This document shows positions 1 through 5,599 of a stretch of DNA of 11,131 bases, piece after piece. A model generated the notes under the pieces. That model searched no databases. It saw nothing but the letters and a program-made list of their open reading frames with translations, and was not told the origin of the DNA. The stretch spans positions 1-11,131 of the forward strand of contig RFJM01000156.1 of NCBI GenBank assembly GCA_003694905.1, written 5' to 3'. Numbering within the stretch: position 1 is the first letter of the stretch; each line of letters opens with the position of its first letter. Both the position numbers and the translations under genes were made by a program. The DNA is from Caldilineae bacterium. GTDB lineage: Bacteria > Chloroflexota > Anaerolineae > J102.

Positions 1-449
1 ATATACGCCAGCACGTCTTTCTTGGTGATGCGCCCCTTCAGGCCCGTGCCGCTGACCTGGCTGAGGTCCACGTCGTGTTCGGCGGCCAGCCGCGCCACCA
101 CAGGGCTGATGAAACCGAGGTCCGCGCCGGCAGCAGGGTGCGCAGCAGCCGAGGTAGCCGGGCGCCGGGGGGCGGCCGGCTTTTCGGCCGGCGGGGACTC
201 AACCACTTCCTCCTTCGCACCGATGGCGGCGAGCACCGTGCCCACCCGCACGGTCTGGCCTTCGGGCACGAAGATCTTGAGCAGCACGCCATCCGCCGGA
301 CTGGGGACTTCGGTGTCGATCTTGTCGGTGGCCACTTCGAGCAAGGGTGCATATTTCTGCACCGTCTCCCCTTCGGCCACCAGCCATCTCGTGATGGTTC
401 CCTCCACAATGGATTCGCCCAGTTGGGGCATGACGACATCGGTTGCCAT
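1..449 (-). CDS. 2-oxoacid dehydrogenase E2 (dihydrolipoamide acyltransferase), N-terminal part, cut by window edge
   Basis: Core acyltransferase of a pyruvate/2-oxoglutarate/branched-chain dehydrogenase complex; its lipoyl arm carries acyl groups from E1 to CoA. The 149 visible residues begin MATDVVMPQLGESIVEG, a typical lipoyl-domain opening. The lipoylation site is K43 in EVATDKIDTEV, and the domain ends near residue 83. An Ala/Pro-rich flexible linker follows (about 84-110), then a peripheral subunit-binding domain (about 111-149: FISPVVARLAAEH, VSGTGLKGRITKKDV) that docks E1 or E3. The catalytic domain lies beyond position 1. The ATG at 449 is preceded by AGAGG on the minus strand. The gene starts 39 bases after the stop of the ABC ATPase, so the two may be co-transcribed, an odd pairing. 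Substrate (pyruvate, oxoglutarate or branched-chain) cannot be decided without the catalytic domain and the E1 genes. Confidence 0.93.
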   Translation of the reverse strand, partial: MATDVVMPQLGESIVEGTITRWLVAEGETVQKYAPLLEVATDKIDTEVPSPADGVLLKIFVPEGQTVRVGTVLAAIGAKEEVVESPPAEKPAAPRRPATSAAAHPAAGADLGFISPVVARLAAEHDVDLSQVSGTGLKGRITKKDVLAY

Positions 450-488
450 GGGTTGTGAACCTCTTTCAGGTTGTGTGGTGTTGAATCC

Positions 489-1361
489 TTATCCTTTCTC
501 GAGCGAATGTTTGGTGTGGCGGGGTTCGGCAGCACCGTCGCAACAGGTGTCTGCCAGGAGGAACGTCGAGCCTTGCGCGGCTGTGGTGTCGGGCAGGAGA
601 TGGAGGTGGCCGCCGTAGGTGGCGATGAGGTTGCCGGCCGTATAGACCTGATCGGGCCGGCCGTAGGCGATGACGCGGCGGTTGAGGAGCATCATGCGGT
701 CGAAGTGGCTGGCGGCCTGATCGAGATCATGGGTGGCCATCAAGATGGTAACACCACGGGCCTGCAGGCGATCCAGGATCTCGAAGATGTTCTGCTGACT
801 GGGGGTATCAAGGCCGGTCAGGGGCTCGTCCAATAGCAGGATCTCGGCTTCTTGGGCCAGGGCACGCGCGATGAACACCCGTTGCTGCTGGCCTCCCGAT
901 AGCTCGCCGATCTGTCGCCCGGCCAGGTTCTCCATCCCCACCTCCTTCAAGGCCCCACGCACGATTTGCCAGTCTTGCCGACCGGGCCAGCGGAATAGCC
1001 CGATCTTTCCACTGCGTGCCATCATCACCACATCGGCCACAGTGACGGGAAAAGTCCAGTCGATCTGGTTACGCTGAGGCACATAGCCGATGCAGATATG
1101 TCCGCCAGGCGGATGGCCAAAGATCTCGAGGGTGCCGGTGCTGGGGCGCAGGGTGCCGGCAATGACCTGAAAAAGGGTGCTCTTACCCGCGCCGTTGGGC
1201 CCCACCACCGCGACTCGTTCTCCGGCTTCGACCTCGAAGCTGACATTGTCCAGGGCTTTGAGACCGTCGTACTGGACCGTGACGTGATCGAGGGCGAGGC
1301 TGGGTTTGTCGGGCGGATGGGGTGCGCTGGGGTAGCGGAGTTGTCGCAGGGGCTCGACCAT
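489..1361 (-). CDS. metal-type (Mn/Zn/Fe) ABC transporter ATP-binding protein
   Basis: Cytoplasmic ATPase of an ABC importer, 290 residues. Visible motifs: Walker A GPNGAGKST (54-62), Q-loop YVPQRNQIDWTFPVTV (Q96), signature LSGGQQQR (154-161), Walker B ILLLDE (174-179), D-loop GLD and switch histidine H211 (ATHDL). The Q-loop wording is typical of the TroB/MntB/ZnuC cluster-9 importers for Mn, Zn or Fe, hence the call; the metal is not determinable. No permease or binding-protein gene lies beside it: the next gene downstream is an E2 and upstream is the divergent dodecin. The tail after about residue 250 is longer than the minimal fold and holds GGHLHLL, a CC pair (273-274), H282 and H285, possible metal ligands. 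ATG 1361 is the first start after an in-frame stop; a TATACT -10 box sits 35 bases upstream, and I see no good Shine-Dalgarno. Confidence 0.9.
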   Translation of the reverse strand: MVEPLRQLRYPSAPHPPDKPSLALDHVTVQYDGLKALDNVSFEVEAGERVAVVGPNGAGKSTLFQVIAGTLRPSTGTLEIFGHPPGGHICIGYVPQRNQIDWTFPVTVADVVMMARSGKIGLFRWPGRQDWQIVRGALKEVGMENLAGRQIGELSGGQQQRVFIARALAQEAEILLLDEPLTGLDTPSQQNIFEILDRLQARGVTILMATHDLDQAASHFDRMMLLNRRVIAYGRPDQVYTAGNLIATYGGHLHLLPDTTAAQGSTFLLADTCCDGAAEPRHTKHSLEKG

Positions 1362-1388
1362 GAGTACATCCGGGTGCGGGATAGGTTT

Positions 1389-1402
1389 CTATGATAGTAT
1401 AG
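1389..1402 (-). promoter_or_regulatory. -10 region and overlapping imperfect dyad of the metal ABC gene
   Basis: Reading leftwards, TATACT (complement 1396-1401) matches the -10 consensus at 5 of 6 and predicts a start near 1389, giving a leader of about 28 bases. No good -35 is visible at 17 bases. The 14 bases CTATGATAGTATAG form an imperfect dyad (10 of 14 positions symmetric) covering the -10 and predicted start, where a repressor would act. A metal-responsive repressor (DtxR/MntR or Fur/Zur) would suit the gene, but the sequence matches no consensus I can assert. Confidence 0.45.
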
Positions 1403-1479
1403 CGAGCGCGTGAACACAAACAGCAATGAAACCGACATTGGTTGGCCACATTGCATTTCCGCAGTGCCACGCCTGTCGT

Positions 1480-1508
1480 TTGTGCCCGCCGCGGAAGTGC
1501 GCTATCAT
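1480..1508 (+). promoter_or_regulatory. probable dodecin promoter
   Basis: TTGTGC (1480-1485), a 17-base spacer and TATCAT (1503-1508). The -10 matches 5 of 6 and the -35 only 3 of 6. The predicted start is near 1515, leaving a leader of about 109 bases before the dodecin ATG. It is divergent from the ABC promoter. Confidence 0.45.
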
Positions 1509-1535
1509 CCTGCCAGGGCGTGTAGCCCCGGCAGG
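1509..1535 (+). promoter_or_regulatory. hairpin or operator at the predicted dodecin transcription start
   Basis: CCTGCC (1509-1514) pairs with GGCAGG (1530-1535); inside an A/C mismatch, GGGC (1516-1519) pairs with GCCC (1525-1528) around the loop GTGTA. It begins directly after the -10 and spans the predicted +1. It could therefore be an operator palindrome or a 5'-end hairpin in the mRNA. No T-tract follows, which argues against a terminator. Confidence 0.45.
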
Positions 1536-1611
1536 GTACCTGTCCCCGATCACGCGACCCGACCTGGCTAGTGTCTATGGGCCGGCCTCGCGTCTCGTGA
1601 ACATCTCATCC

Positions 1612-1617
1612 AGGAGG
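1612..1617 (+). promoter_or_regulatory. strong Shine-Dalgarno of dodecin
   Basis: AGGAGG with a 6-base spacer to the ATG at 1624. It fixes the dodecin start and rules out the in-frame ATG at 1426, which would add 66 residues with no resemblance to the family. Confidence 0.9.
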
Positions 1618-1623
1618 TTGAAC

Positions 1624-1830
1624 ATGTCTGATGTTGCTAAGGTCATCGAACTTGTCGGTAGCTCGGAGAAAAGCTGGGAGGATGCGGCGCAAAACGCGGT
1701 GAAGACGGCCGCCAAGACCTTGCACGGCATTAGCGGCGTCGAAGTCACCAACATGACCGCGAAGGTGGAAGACGGCAAGATCGTCCGCTACAAGACCACC
1801 GTCAAGGTCGCCTTTGCCGTCGAGTCGTAG
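1624..1830 (+). CDS. dodecin family protein, non-flavin (calcium-dodecin/SecE2-like) type
   Basis: Small protein of 68 residues, the usual dodecin length, with the beta-alpha-beta-beta pattern that assembles into hollow dodecamers: VAKVIELVGSS, helix SWEDAAQNAVKTAAKTL, strands VEVTNMTAKV and IVRYKTTVKVAFAV. Classical dodecins store flavin using a Trp before 'xEV' and a Gln in the 'YQ..VKV' strand. Here those positions are G38 and K57, so flavin stacking should be lost. The SWEDAA helix start and the missing Trp/Gln resemble the mycobacterial SecE2 (Rv0379) calcium dodecin. A flavin-independent role is therefore more likely, but that is inference from alignment by eye. The stop codon lies 8 bases from the stop of the convergent RNase J gene, so there is no room for a terminator between them. 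Confidence 0.92.
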   Translation: MSDVAKVIELVGSSEKSWEDAAQNAVKTAAKTLHGISGVEVTNMTAKVEDGKIVRYKTTVKVAFAVES

Positions 1831-1838
1831 CGTCCCCC

Positions 1839-3491
1839 TCAGTCTACCTCGATTACCGAGACCACAATCACGGGGCGACGGCGGGTCGTCTGATAGAAAT
1901 AGCGGCCCAGTGCTTCGCGCGCCTGCTCTTGCAGGGCGCGAGTGCTGCGCTTGCCTCGTTCCAGAGCGCCGCGTAGCGCGGCTTCGGCGCCCTCGATGGT
2001 GGCGCCCGATTGCTCGGAGTAGATAACACCGCGGGTGCTGATCTGGGGTGGGGCGGCCAGCTTGCGCGATTTTCGCTCCACCACAATCACGGCGGAGACG
2101 AAGCCACCGCGAGCCAGAGCATCGCGCTCCCGCAGGACCTGCGGTCCTACATCACCCACGCCTGTGCCGTCGACAAACACATAGCCGCCCGGCACCTTCT
2201 CCACCACCTGACACCGCTCGGGCGTGATCTCGAGTACGTCGCCGTCGCGTAGCTCGAAGATCTGCTCCCGCGCCAGGCCCATACTTTCGGCCAGACGTGC
2301 GTGCAGGTGCAGGTGCCGTGGTTCGCCGTGAATGGGAATGAAGAACTTCGGCCGTACCAGGGCCAGGATCATCTTCATCTCCTCCTGGCTGGCGTGACCC
2401 GAAACATGCACGTGGGCAATGGGAGGATAGACCACCTCTACCCCGTGCTCAACCAACTGGTTGATGACGCGACTTACCTCCTCCTCATTGCCGGGGATGG
2501 GATGTGCAGAGATGACCACCGTGTCCGTCTTATTCAGCGTGATCTCCCGATGGCGGCCGGCAGCAATGCGGGCCAGGGCGGCCTCGGGCTGTCCCTGGCT
2601 TCCCGTGATGAGCAATGTTACCTGCTGGGGAGGGAGTTTGTGTGTGGTCTCCAGCCGCACGTACGTACCTTTGGGCACACGCAGATAGCCCAGTTTGCGG
2701 GCAATGTCGAAGTTTTGCTGCATTGAGCGACCGGCGATGGCCACCTTGCGGTTGTAGCGATGAGAGATGTCGATGAGCTGTTGGATGCGGTGGAGCTGGG
2801 AGGCAAAGCTGGCGACGATGACCCGCCCGGGCGACTCGCGCATGATGCGATCGAACGCGGGCTCGATGGTCTTTTCCGATGGCGTAAACCCGGCCCTTTC
2901 CGCGCCGGTGGAGTCGGAGAACAGAGCCAGTGTGCCCGGAGCAGCCAGGGCCGCCAGCTGGGCGATGTCGGGGCCATCGCCACCCGGCGGGGTGAAGTCG
3001 ATCTTGAAATCCCCGCTATGCACCACCCTGCCGATGGGAGTGTCGATAGCCAGGGCCATGCTGTCGGGGATAGAGTGACTGAGGGCAACGGTATGAACCT
3101 GGAAGGGGCCGATACGTACCGACTGGCCCGGTGTGACTTCGTTGAGATCGGCCTTGTAGCGCCGGCCCAGCCGTTCCTTCAGCTTGCGTTCGACCAGGGC
3201 GAGCACCAGGCGCGTCGAGTAGATCGGAGCCTGCACTTCCTCCAGCAGGTAGGGCAAGGCCCCGGTGTGGTCCTCATGACCGTGCGTGATTACGATCCCG
3301 CGAACCCAGTCCTTCTTGTCGCGGAGGTACTCGAAGTTGGGAATGACCACATCCACCCCGAGCATATCGTTCTCGGGGAACATGACACCCGCATCGACGA
3401 TGAGGATGTTGCGGCCATATTCAAAGATACTCATGTTGCGGCCGATGTCGCCGAGGCCGCCGAGGGGAACAAAACGTAATGGATTTGCCAT
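1839..3491 (-). CDS. rnj: ribonuclease J (beta-CASP metallo-beta-lactamase RNase)
   Basis: Cytoplasmic RNase with 5'-3' exo- and endonuclease activity in mRNA decay and rRNA maturation. The 550 residues match the usual full length. Zinc-site motifs of the metallo-beta-lactamase fold: HGHEDH (H70, H72, D74, H75), H139 (VALSHSIPDS), D161 (HSGDFK) and H388 (PIHGEPRH). The beta-CASP domain lies between about 205 and 360, with the following GHAS (H366). The N-terminus FVPLGGLGDIGRNM and the C-terminal beta domain (about 450-550, ending RRRPVIVVSVIEVD) are typical of the family. ATG 3491 is supported by the family N-terminus. The promoter places +1 on this ATG, so the mRNA is probably leaderless. 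Monocistronic by layout: the HNH gene is divergent and dodecin convergent. Confidence 0.97.
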   Translation of the reverse strand: MANPLRFVPLGGLGDIGRNMSIFEYGRNILIVDAGVMFPENDMLGVDVVIPNFEYLRDKKDWVRGIVITHGHEDHTGALPYLLEEVQAPIYSTRLVLALVERKLKERLGRRYKADLNEVTPGQSVRIGPFQVHTVALSHSIPDSMALAIDTPIGRVVHSGDFKIDFTPPGGDGPDIAQLAALAAPGTLALFSDSTGAERAGFTPSEKTIEPAFDRIMRESPGRVIVASFASQLHRIQQLIDISHRYNRKVAIAGRSMQQNFDIARKLGYLRVPKGTYVRLETTHKLPPQQVTLLITGSQGQPEAALARIAAGRHREITLNKTDTVVISAHPIPGNEEEVSRVINQLVEHGVEVVYPPIAHVHVSGHASQEEMKMILALVRPKFFIPIHGEPRHLHLHARLAESMGLAREQIFELRDGDVLEITPERCQVVEKVPGGYVFVDGTGVGDVGPQVLRERDALARGGFVSAVIVVERKSRKLAAPPQISTRGVIYSEQSGATIEGAEAALRGALERGKRSTRALQEQAREALGRYFYQTTRRRPVIVVSVIEVD

Positions 3492-3497
3492 ATGTCA

Positions 3498-3526
3498 ATT
3501 ATATCTCCCCACGATTCCACCTCCAA
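3498..3526 (-). promoter_or_regulatory. RNase J promoter, predicted leaderless start
   Basis: On the minus strand, TTGGAG (complement 3521-3526), a 17-base spacer and a perfect TATAAT (complement 3498-3503). Counting the -10 as -12 to -7 puts +1 at 3491, exactly the A of the rnj ATG. A GGGGAG stretch lies in the spacer, upstream of the predicted +1, so it would not be in the mRNA. Confidence 0.7.
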
Positions 3527-3750
3527 TATGACTGAAACACAGGAAGCGTTGGTGGGTTGTAAGTATAGTTTGGTGTAGGAGTGTTGGGAGGGATGCCGGC
3601 GTCGGCGCGCCGGTATGGCGGGACAACGCCGGGTGTGGTGGTTGCAGAACCGCTGGTCCGTTTACGGTCAGGGGGGCATCGGCCGGTGGACAAGGGAAAA
3701 CACTTGCCGATAGTCATTCTCCGGACGGGCACGCGGACACAGCAGAATTC
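3527..3750. other. divergent intergenic region between rnj and the HNH gene
   Basis: No credible gene. The left part (about 3541-3592) is G/T-rich on the plus strand and C/A-rich on the other. A hairpin lies at 3593-3616: ATGCCGGCG and CGCCGGTAT pair over 9 positions (one G.T) around the loop TCGGCG. It has no T-tract, so it may be an operator or a scattered GC palindrome. I see nothing else at 3617-3750. Confidence 0.5.
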
Positions 3751-3779
3751 TTGCATTTGGAACGGTTTTGCTATATATA
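3751..3779 (+). promoter_or_regulatory. HNH gene promoter
   Basis: TTGCAT (3751-3756), a 17-base spacer and TATATA (3774-3779); a shifted TATAAG at 3776 is an alternative -10. The predicted start is 3786-3788, which coincides with an in-frame TTG at 3786. The mRNA would thus be leaderless from that TTG, or have a leader of about 18 bases to ATG 3804 or 57 bases to ATG 3843. Confidence 0.55.
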
Positions 3780-3842
3780 AGGTGATTGACTTCGCTGCCG
3801 GCGATGCCTACAACGGCCGCTCTTTTCAAAACTGCCCCGATC

Positions 3843-4352
3843 ATGAACGGCGCCGTCCTGGTTCTCAACGCCAGCTATGAACCGCTGAACATCGTTTCCA
3901 TTAAGCGGGCAGTTGTGCTGCTCCTGAAGGAGAAGGCAGAATTGGTGGAAGCAGCAGAGCAGCGTTTGCGTTCGGAGCATCTCGAACTACCGCGGCCGCT
4001 GGTCATCCGTCTGGTGCATTATGTGAAAGTGCCGCGACGTTTGGGCATTCCGTTAACACGCCGCATGATTCTGGCTCGCGATAATGACACCTGCCAGTAT
4101 TGCGGGGCGCAGCCGGGAAAGGCCGAGCTCACCATCGACCATGTGTTGCCGCGCAGCCGCGGCGGCCAGAAGGTGTGGGAGAACGTCGTCACGGCCTGCC
4201 GCTCATGTAACCAGCGCAAGGGCAATCGTACACCCAAGGAAGCGCACATGAAGCTCATCCGCCAGCCGTATCGACCGCGCTACGTGGCGCTGGCCATCGT
4301 GGGCGAGATGCAGCAAAACAGTGTATGGCGCAAGTACATCGGTGAGGCCTGA
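3843..4352 (+). CDS. stand-alone HNH endonuclease
   Basis: Zinc-finger HNH nuclease-fold protein, 169 residues from this start. The N-terminal region VLVLNASYEPLNIVSIKRAVVLLLKEKAELVE (5-36) is the hallmark of a widespread bacterial HNH family of unknown role. The HNH module is at the C-terminal side: CQYC (84-87), TIDHVLPRSRGG (D99, H100), WENVVTACRSCNQRKGN (N114, CxxC 119-122, N123). The two CxxC pairs bind structural zinc, and H100 with the asparagines forms the metal-dependent active site. All key residues are present, so it should be active; DNA nicking or cleavage is inferred. In-frame starts also exist at 3786 (TTG) and 3804 (ATG). I chose 3843 because it puts four residues before the conserved block; none of the three has a Shine-Dalgarno. 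No methylase or phage gene is adjacent. Confidence 0.9.
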   Translation: MNGAVLVLNASYEPLNIVSIKRAVVLLLKEKAELVEAAEQRLRSEHLELPRPLVIRLVHYVKVPRRLGIPLTRRMILARDNDTCQYCGAQPGKAELTIDHVLPRSRGGQKVWENVVTACRSCNQRKGNRTPKEAHMKLIRQPYRPRYVALAIVGEMQQNSVWRKYIGEA

Positions 4353-4387
4353 GCCCGCGAACTGCGCCCTCCCCACCTGAAGGACAG

Positions 4388-4420
4388 GCAAAAGACCTCC
4401 CTTCAGGGGAGGCCTTCTGC
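4388..4420 (+). terminator. hairpin terminator after the HNH gene
   Basis: A 14-position stem (4388-4401 with 4407-4420) with two mismatches and loop TTCAG; the core CCTCCC/GGGAGG is perfect. A-rich 5' and T-rich 3' flanks (AAAAGA, CTTCT) are part of the stem. It lies 35 bases after the HNH stop. There is no long T-tract, but placement and symmetry suit a transcription end in either direction. Confidence 0.7.
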
Positions 4421-4450
4421 ATGGTGCGCCGTGGATCTATCGGGAAACCC

Positions 4451-4502
4451 GAGGTGATGCCACGGCGCTTCGTTGACTACTGTAGTCCATTGACATCACC
4501 TC
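4451..4502. repeat. nested inverted repeats
   Basis: GAGGTGATG (4451-4459) and CATCACCTC (4494-4502) are perfect 9-base arms. Inside lies a second perfect dyad, GACTACTGTAGTC (4475-4487), centred on T4481. As RNA this gives a long stem enclosing a small hairpin; as DNA the inner 13 bases look like an operator. Confidence 0.6.
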
Positions 4503-4529
4503 CTTGCGGTTGGGATGGCAGGAGGTCTG

Positions 4530-4552
4530 GGCTCAAGCACGATGTGCGAGCC
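4530..4552. repeat. bulged hairpin
   Basis: GGCTC (4530-4534) pairs with GAGCC (4548-4552), and GCAC (4537-4540) with GTGC (4544-4547) around the loop GAT, leaving an AA bulge. Nine base pairs in total. Confidence 0.5.
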
Positions 4553-4568
4553 ATGTTGACAGGCATTA

Positions 4569-4592
4569 TGACACAGGGGAGGGTGGGTGTCA
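4569..4592. repeat. hairpin with purine-rich loop
   Basis: TGACAC (4569-4574) pairs with GTGTCA (4587-4592) around a G-rich 12-base loop. An alternative pairing is TTGACA (4556-4561) with TGTCAA (4588-4593). Confidence 0.4.
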
Positions 4593-4633
4593 AGTCTGTC
4601 GACGGCTGCGGGTGCATTTCAATTTTGGGGCGG

Positions 4634-4654
4634 CCGGGGGGCAGCGCCCCCCGG
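4634..4654. repeat. very stable perfect GC hairpin
   Basis: Nine perfect G/C pairs (4634-4642 with 4646-4654) around the 3-base loop AGC. It is flanked by TTTTGGGGCGG on the left and AAAAGG on the right. The A and T runs lie on the wrong side for an intrinsic terminator on the plus strand. It has the look of a repetitive extragenic palindrome, but only one copy is in the window. Confidence 0.6.
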
Positions 4655-4800
4655 AAAAGGCGCGGCCACACACGACCGGACAAACCGCCGCCGTTTCAGC
4701 TTACCATGCGGCGCTGCTCCCACCTGGTGGCGGCGCCAGGCTGGAATGCCTCTCCTGCAGGTTGCCCCCACCTGAAACGCACCCCTTGGGCCACGAGCAA

Positions 4801-4829
4801 TCGACAATATCTCCACGCTGTGATAACAT
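4801..4829 (+). promoter_or_regulatory. possible promoter of the PHP-PrsW operon
   Basis: TCGACA (4801-4806, 5 of 6 to consensus), a 17-base spacer and TAACAT (4824-4829, 4 of 6). The predicted start is near 4836, a leader of about 59 bases. Weak on the -10 side. Confidence 0.3.
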
Positions 4830-4834
4830 TGCAC

Positions 4835-4868
4835 CCTGCCGGCTCGACGGTGTGCCGCCTGCCGGCTC
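4835..4868 (+). repeat. 11-base direct repeat in front of the PHP gene
   Basis: CCTGCCGGCTC occurs at 4835-4845 and again at 4858-4868, a period of 23 bases (about two helical turns), each copy containing the palindrome GCCGGC. The second copy ends 26 bases before the PHP ATG and both lie just after the possible promoter, so they could be paired regulator sites. Confidence 0.4.
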
Positions 4869-4894
4869 ATACATCTCATTCGCGGTACCGGCCT

Positions 4895-5578
4895 ATGGTA
4901 GAGACCCTTTGGCGCGTCGAACTTCATTGCCACTCCCGTTACTCCCCCGACTCCCTGACCGAACCGGAGGAGATCCTGGCTGCGTGCCGGGAGCGAGGCA
5001 TCGACCGCATTGCCATCACAGAGCACAACACCATCGAAGGGGCGCGTGTGCTCAAGGAAATGGCGCCCGACATGGTGATCCTCGGGGAGGAAATCCGCAG
5101 CACCGAGGGAGACATCATCGGTTGGTTCATGCAGGAAGAGGTCCCCAAGGGGCTGAGTCCTGACGAGACCATCGCGGCACTGCGTGCGCAGAACGCTGTC
5201 GTGTGCATTCCCCATCCCCTCGACGAACTGCGCGGGGGTTCGGCCCTGGGCCGGGAGGTCGTCTGTTCACTCATCGACCGGATCGATGCCCTGGAGGTCT
5301 TCAATTCTCGCTGTCTGCGCATGGCAGACAATGATGCCGCCGCAGCCCTGGCGCGCGAGCACGGCCTGCTGGCAACGGCCGGCAGCGACGCCCACACGGC
5401 CGCCGAGATCGGCCGCGCTGTGATGATCATGCCCCCTTTCAACGATGCCGACAGCTTTCGCCGTAGTCTGGCCCTCGCGCGCATCGAGGGCGAACTCAGC
5501 CCGCGCACGGTCAAGGCCGCGACGCTCTACGCCAAGATCATGCAGCGGCTGCGGCGTTTACGTGCCGCGCTCGCCTGA
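4895..5578 (+). CDS. PHP-domain metal-dependent phosphoesterase
   Basis: Predicted cytoplasmic phosphoesterase of the PHP superfamily (as in the polymerase beta/histidinol phosphatase domain), 227 residues made of a single domain. Metal-site motifs in order: HCHSRYS (H11, H13), ITEHNT (E43, H44), LGEEI (E65), CIPHPLD (H107) and GSDAH (D165, H167). The second motif has Glu where TDH is more usual. The substrate is unknown: relatives act on histidinol phosphate, nucleic acid ends or small phosphoesters. ATG 4895 is chosen because the family begins only a few residues before the HCH motif; the open frame upstream does not look coding and no Shine-Dalgarno is seen. The PrsW-like gene follows after 21 bases on the same strand, so the two are probably one transcript. 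Confidence 0.88.
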   Translation: MVETLWRVELHCHSRYSPDSLTEPEEILAACRERGIDRIAITEHNTIEGARVLKEMAPDMVILGEEIRSTEGDIIGWFMQEEVPKGLSPDETIAALRAQNAVVCIPHPLDELRGGSALGREVVCSLIDRIDALEVFNSRCLRMADNDAAAALAREHGLLATAGSDAHTAAEIGRAVMIMPPFNDADSFRRSLALARIEGELSPRTVKAATLYAKIMQRLRRLRAALA

Positions 5579-5599
5579 CCCTGGACGGATTCGACTGCC

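Larger units (their letters stand above)
4421..4894. other. gene-poor region rich in inverted repeats, upstream of the PHP gene
   Basis: 474 bases with no credible gene. The plus-strand frame that continues into the PHP gene is open from 4421, but its translation (Arg/Pro/Gly/Ser-rich, no hydrophobic pattern) does not look like protein and no Shine-Dalgarno supports it. The stretch holds at least four inverted repeats (4451-4502, 4530-4552, 4569-4592, 4634-4654), a possible promoter (4801-4829) and an 11-base direct repeat (4835-4868). Such density suggests regulatory DNA or an untranslated structured RNA, but no known RNA family is recognisable. Confidence 0.5.

Noticed and set aside
1389..1402. 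Naming the dyad a Zur, Fur or MntR box
   Set aside because: It does not match a consensus I can state with confidence; only the position suggests a regulator.
1426..1623. N-terminal extension of dodecin from ATG 1426
   Set aside because: The extension crosses the promoter and hairpin; AGGAGG at 1612-1617 fixes the start at 1624 and the family length is about 68 residues.
2760..3479. 239-residue plus-strand open frame opposite RNase J
   Set aside because: It is antisense to a complete, motif-perfect RNase J; long antisense frames are expected in GC-rich coding DNA, and no start signal is present.
3843..4352. HNH gene as part of a restriction system, intron or prophage
   Set aside because: No methyltransferase, intron structure, terminase or phage gene is near; the family is usually chromosomal and stand-alone.
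4440..4660. Known riboswitch, T-box, RNase P, tmRNA or SRP RNA
   Set aside because: None of the conserved sequence marks of these RNAs could be found by eye.
4421..4894. Open frame continuing upstream from the PHP gene (would give a 385-residue protein)
   Set aside because: The extra 158 residues are Arg/Pro/Gly-rich without domain pattern, cross the strong hairpin at 4634-4654, have no Shine-Dalgarno, and the PHP family begins right before its HCH motif.
4619..5215. 198-residue minus-strand open frame across the PHP start
   Set aside because: Overlaps the PHP metal-site coding region, with no domain and no ribosome site.
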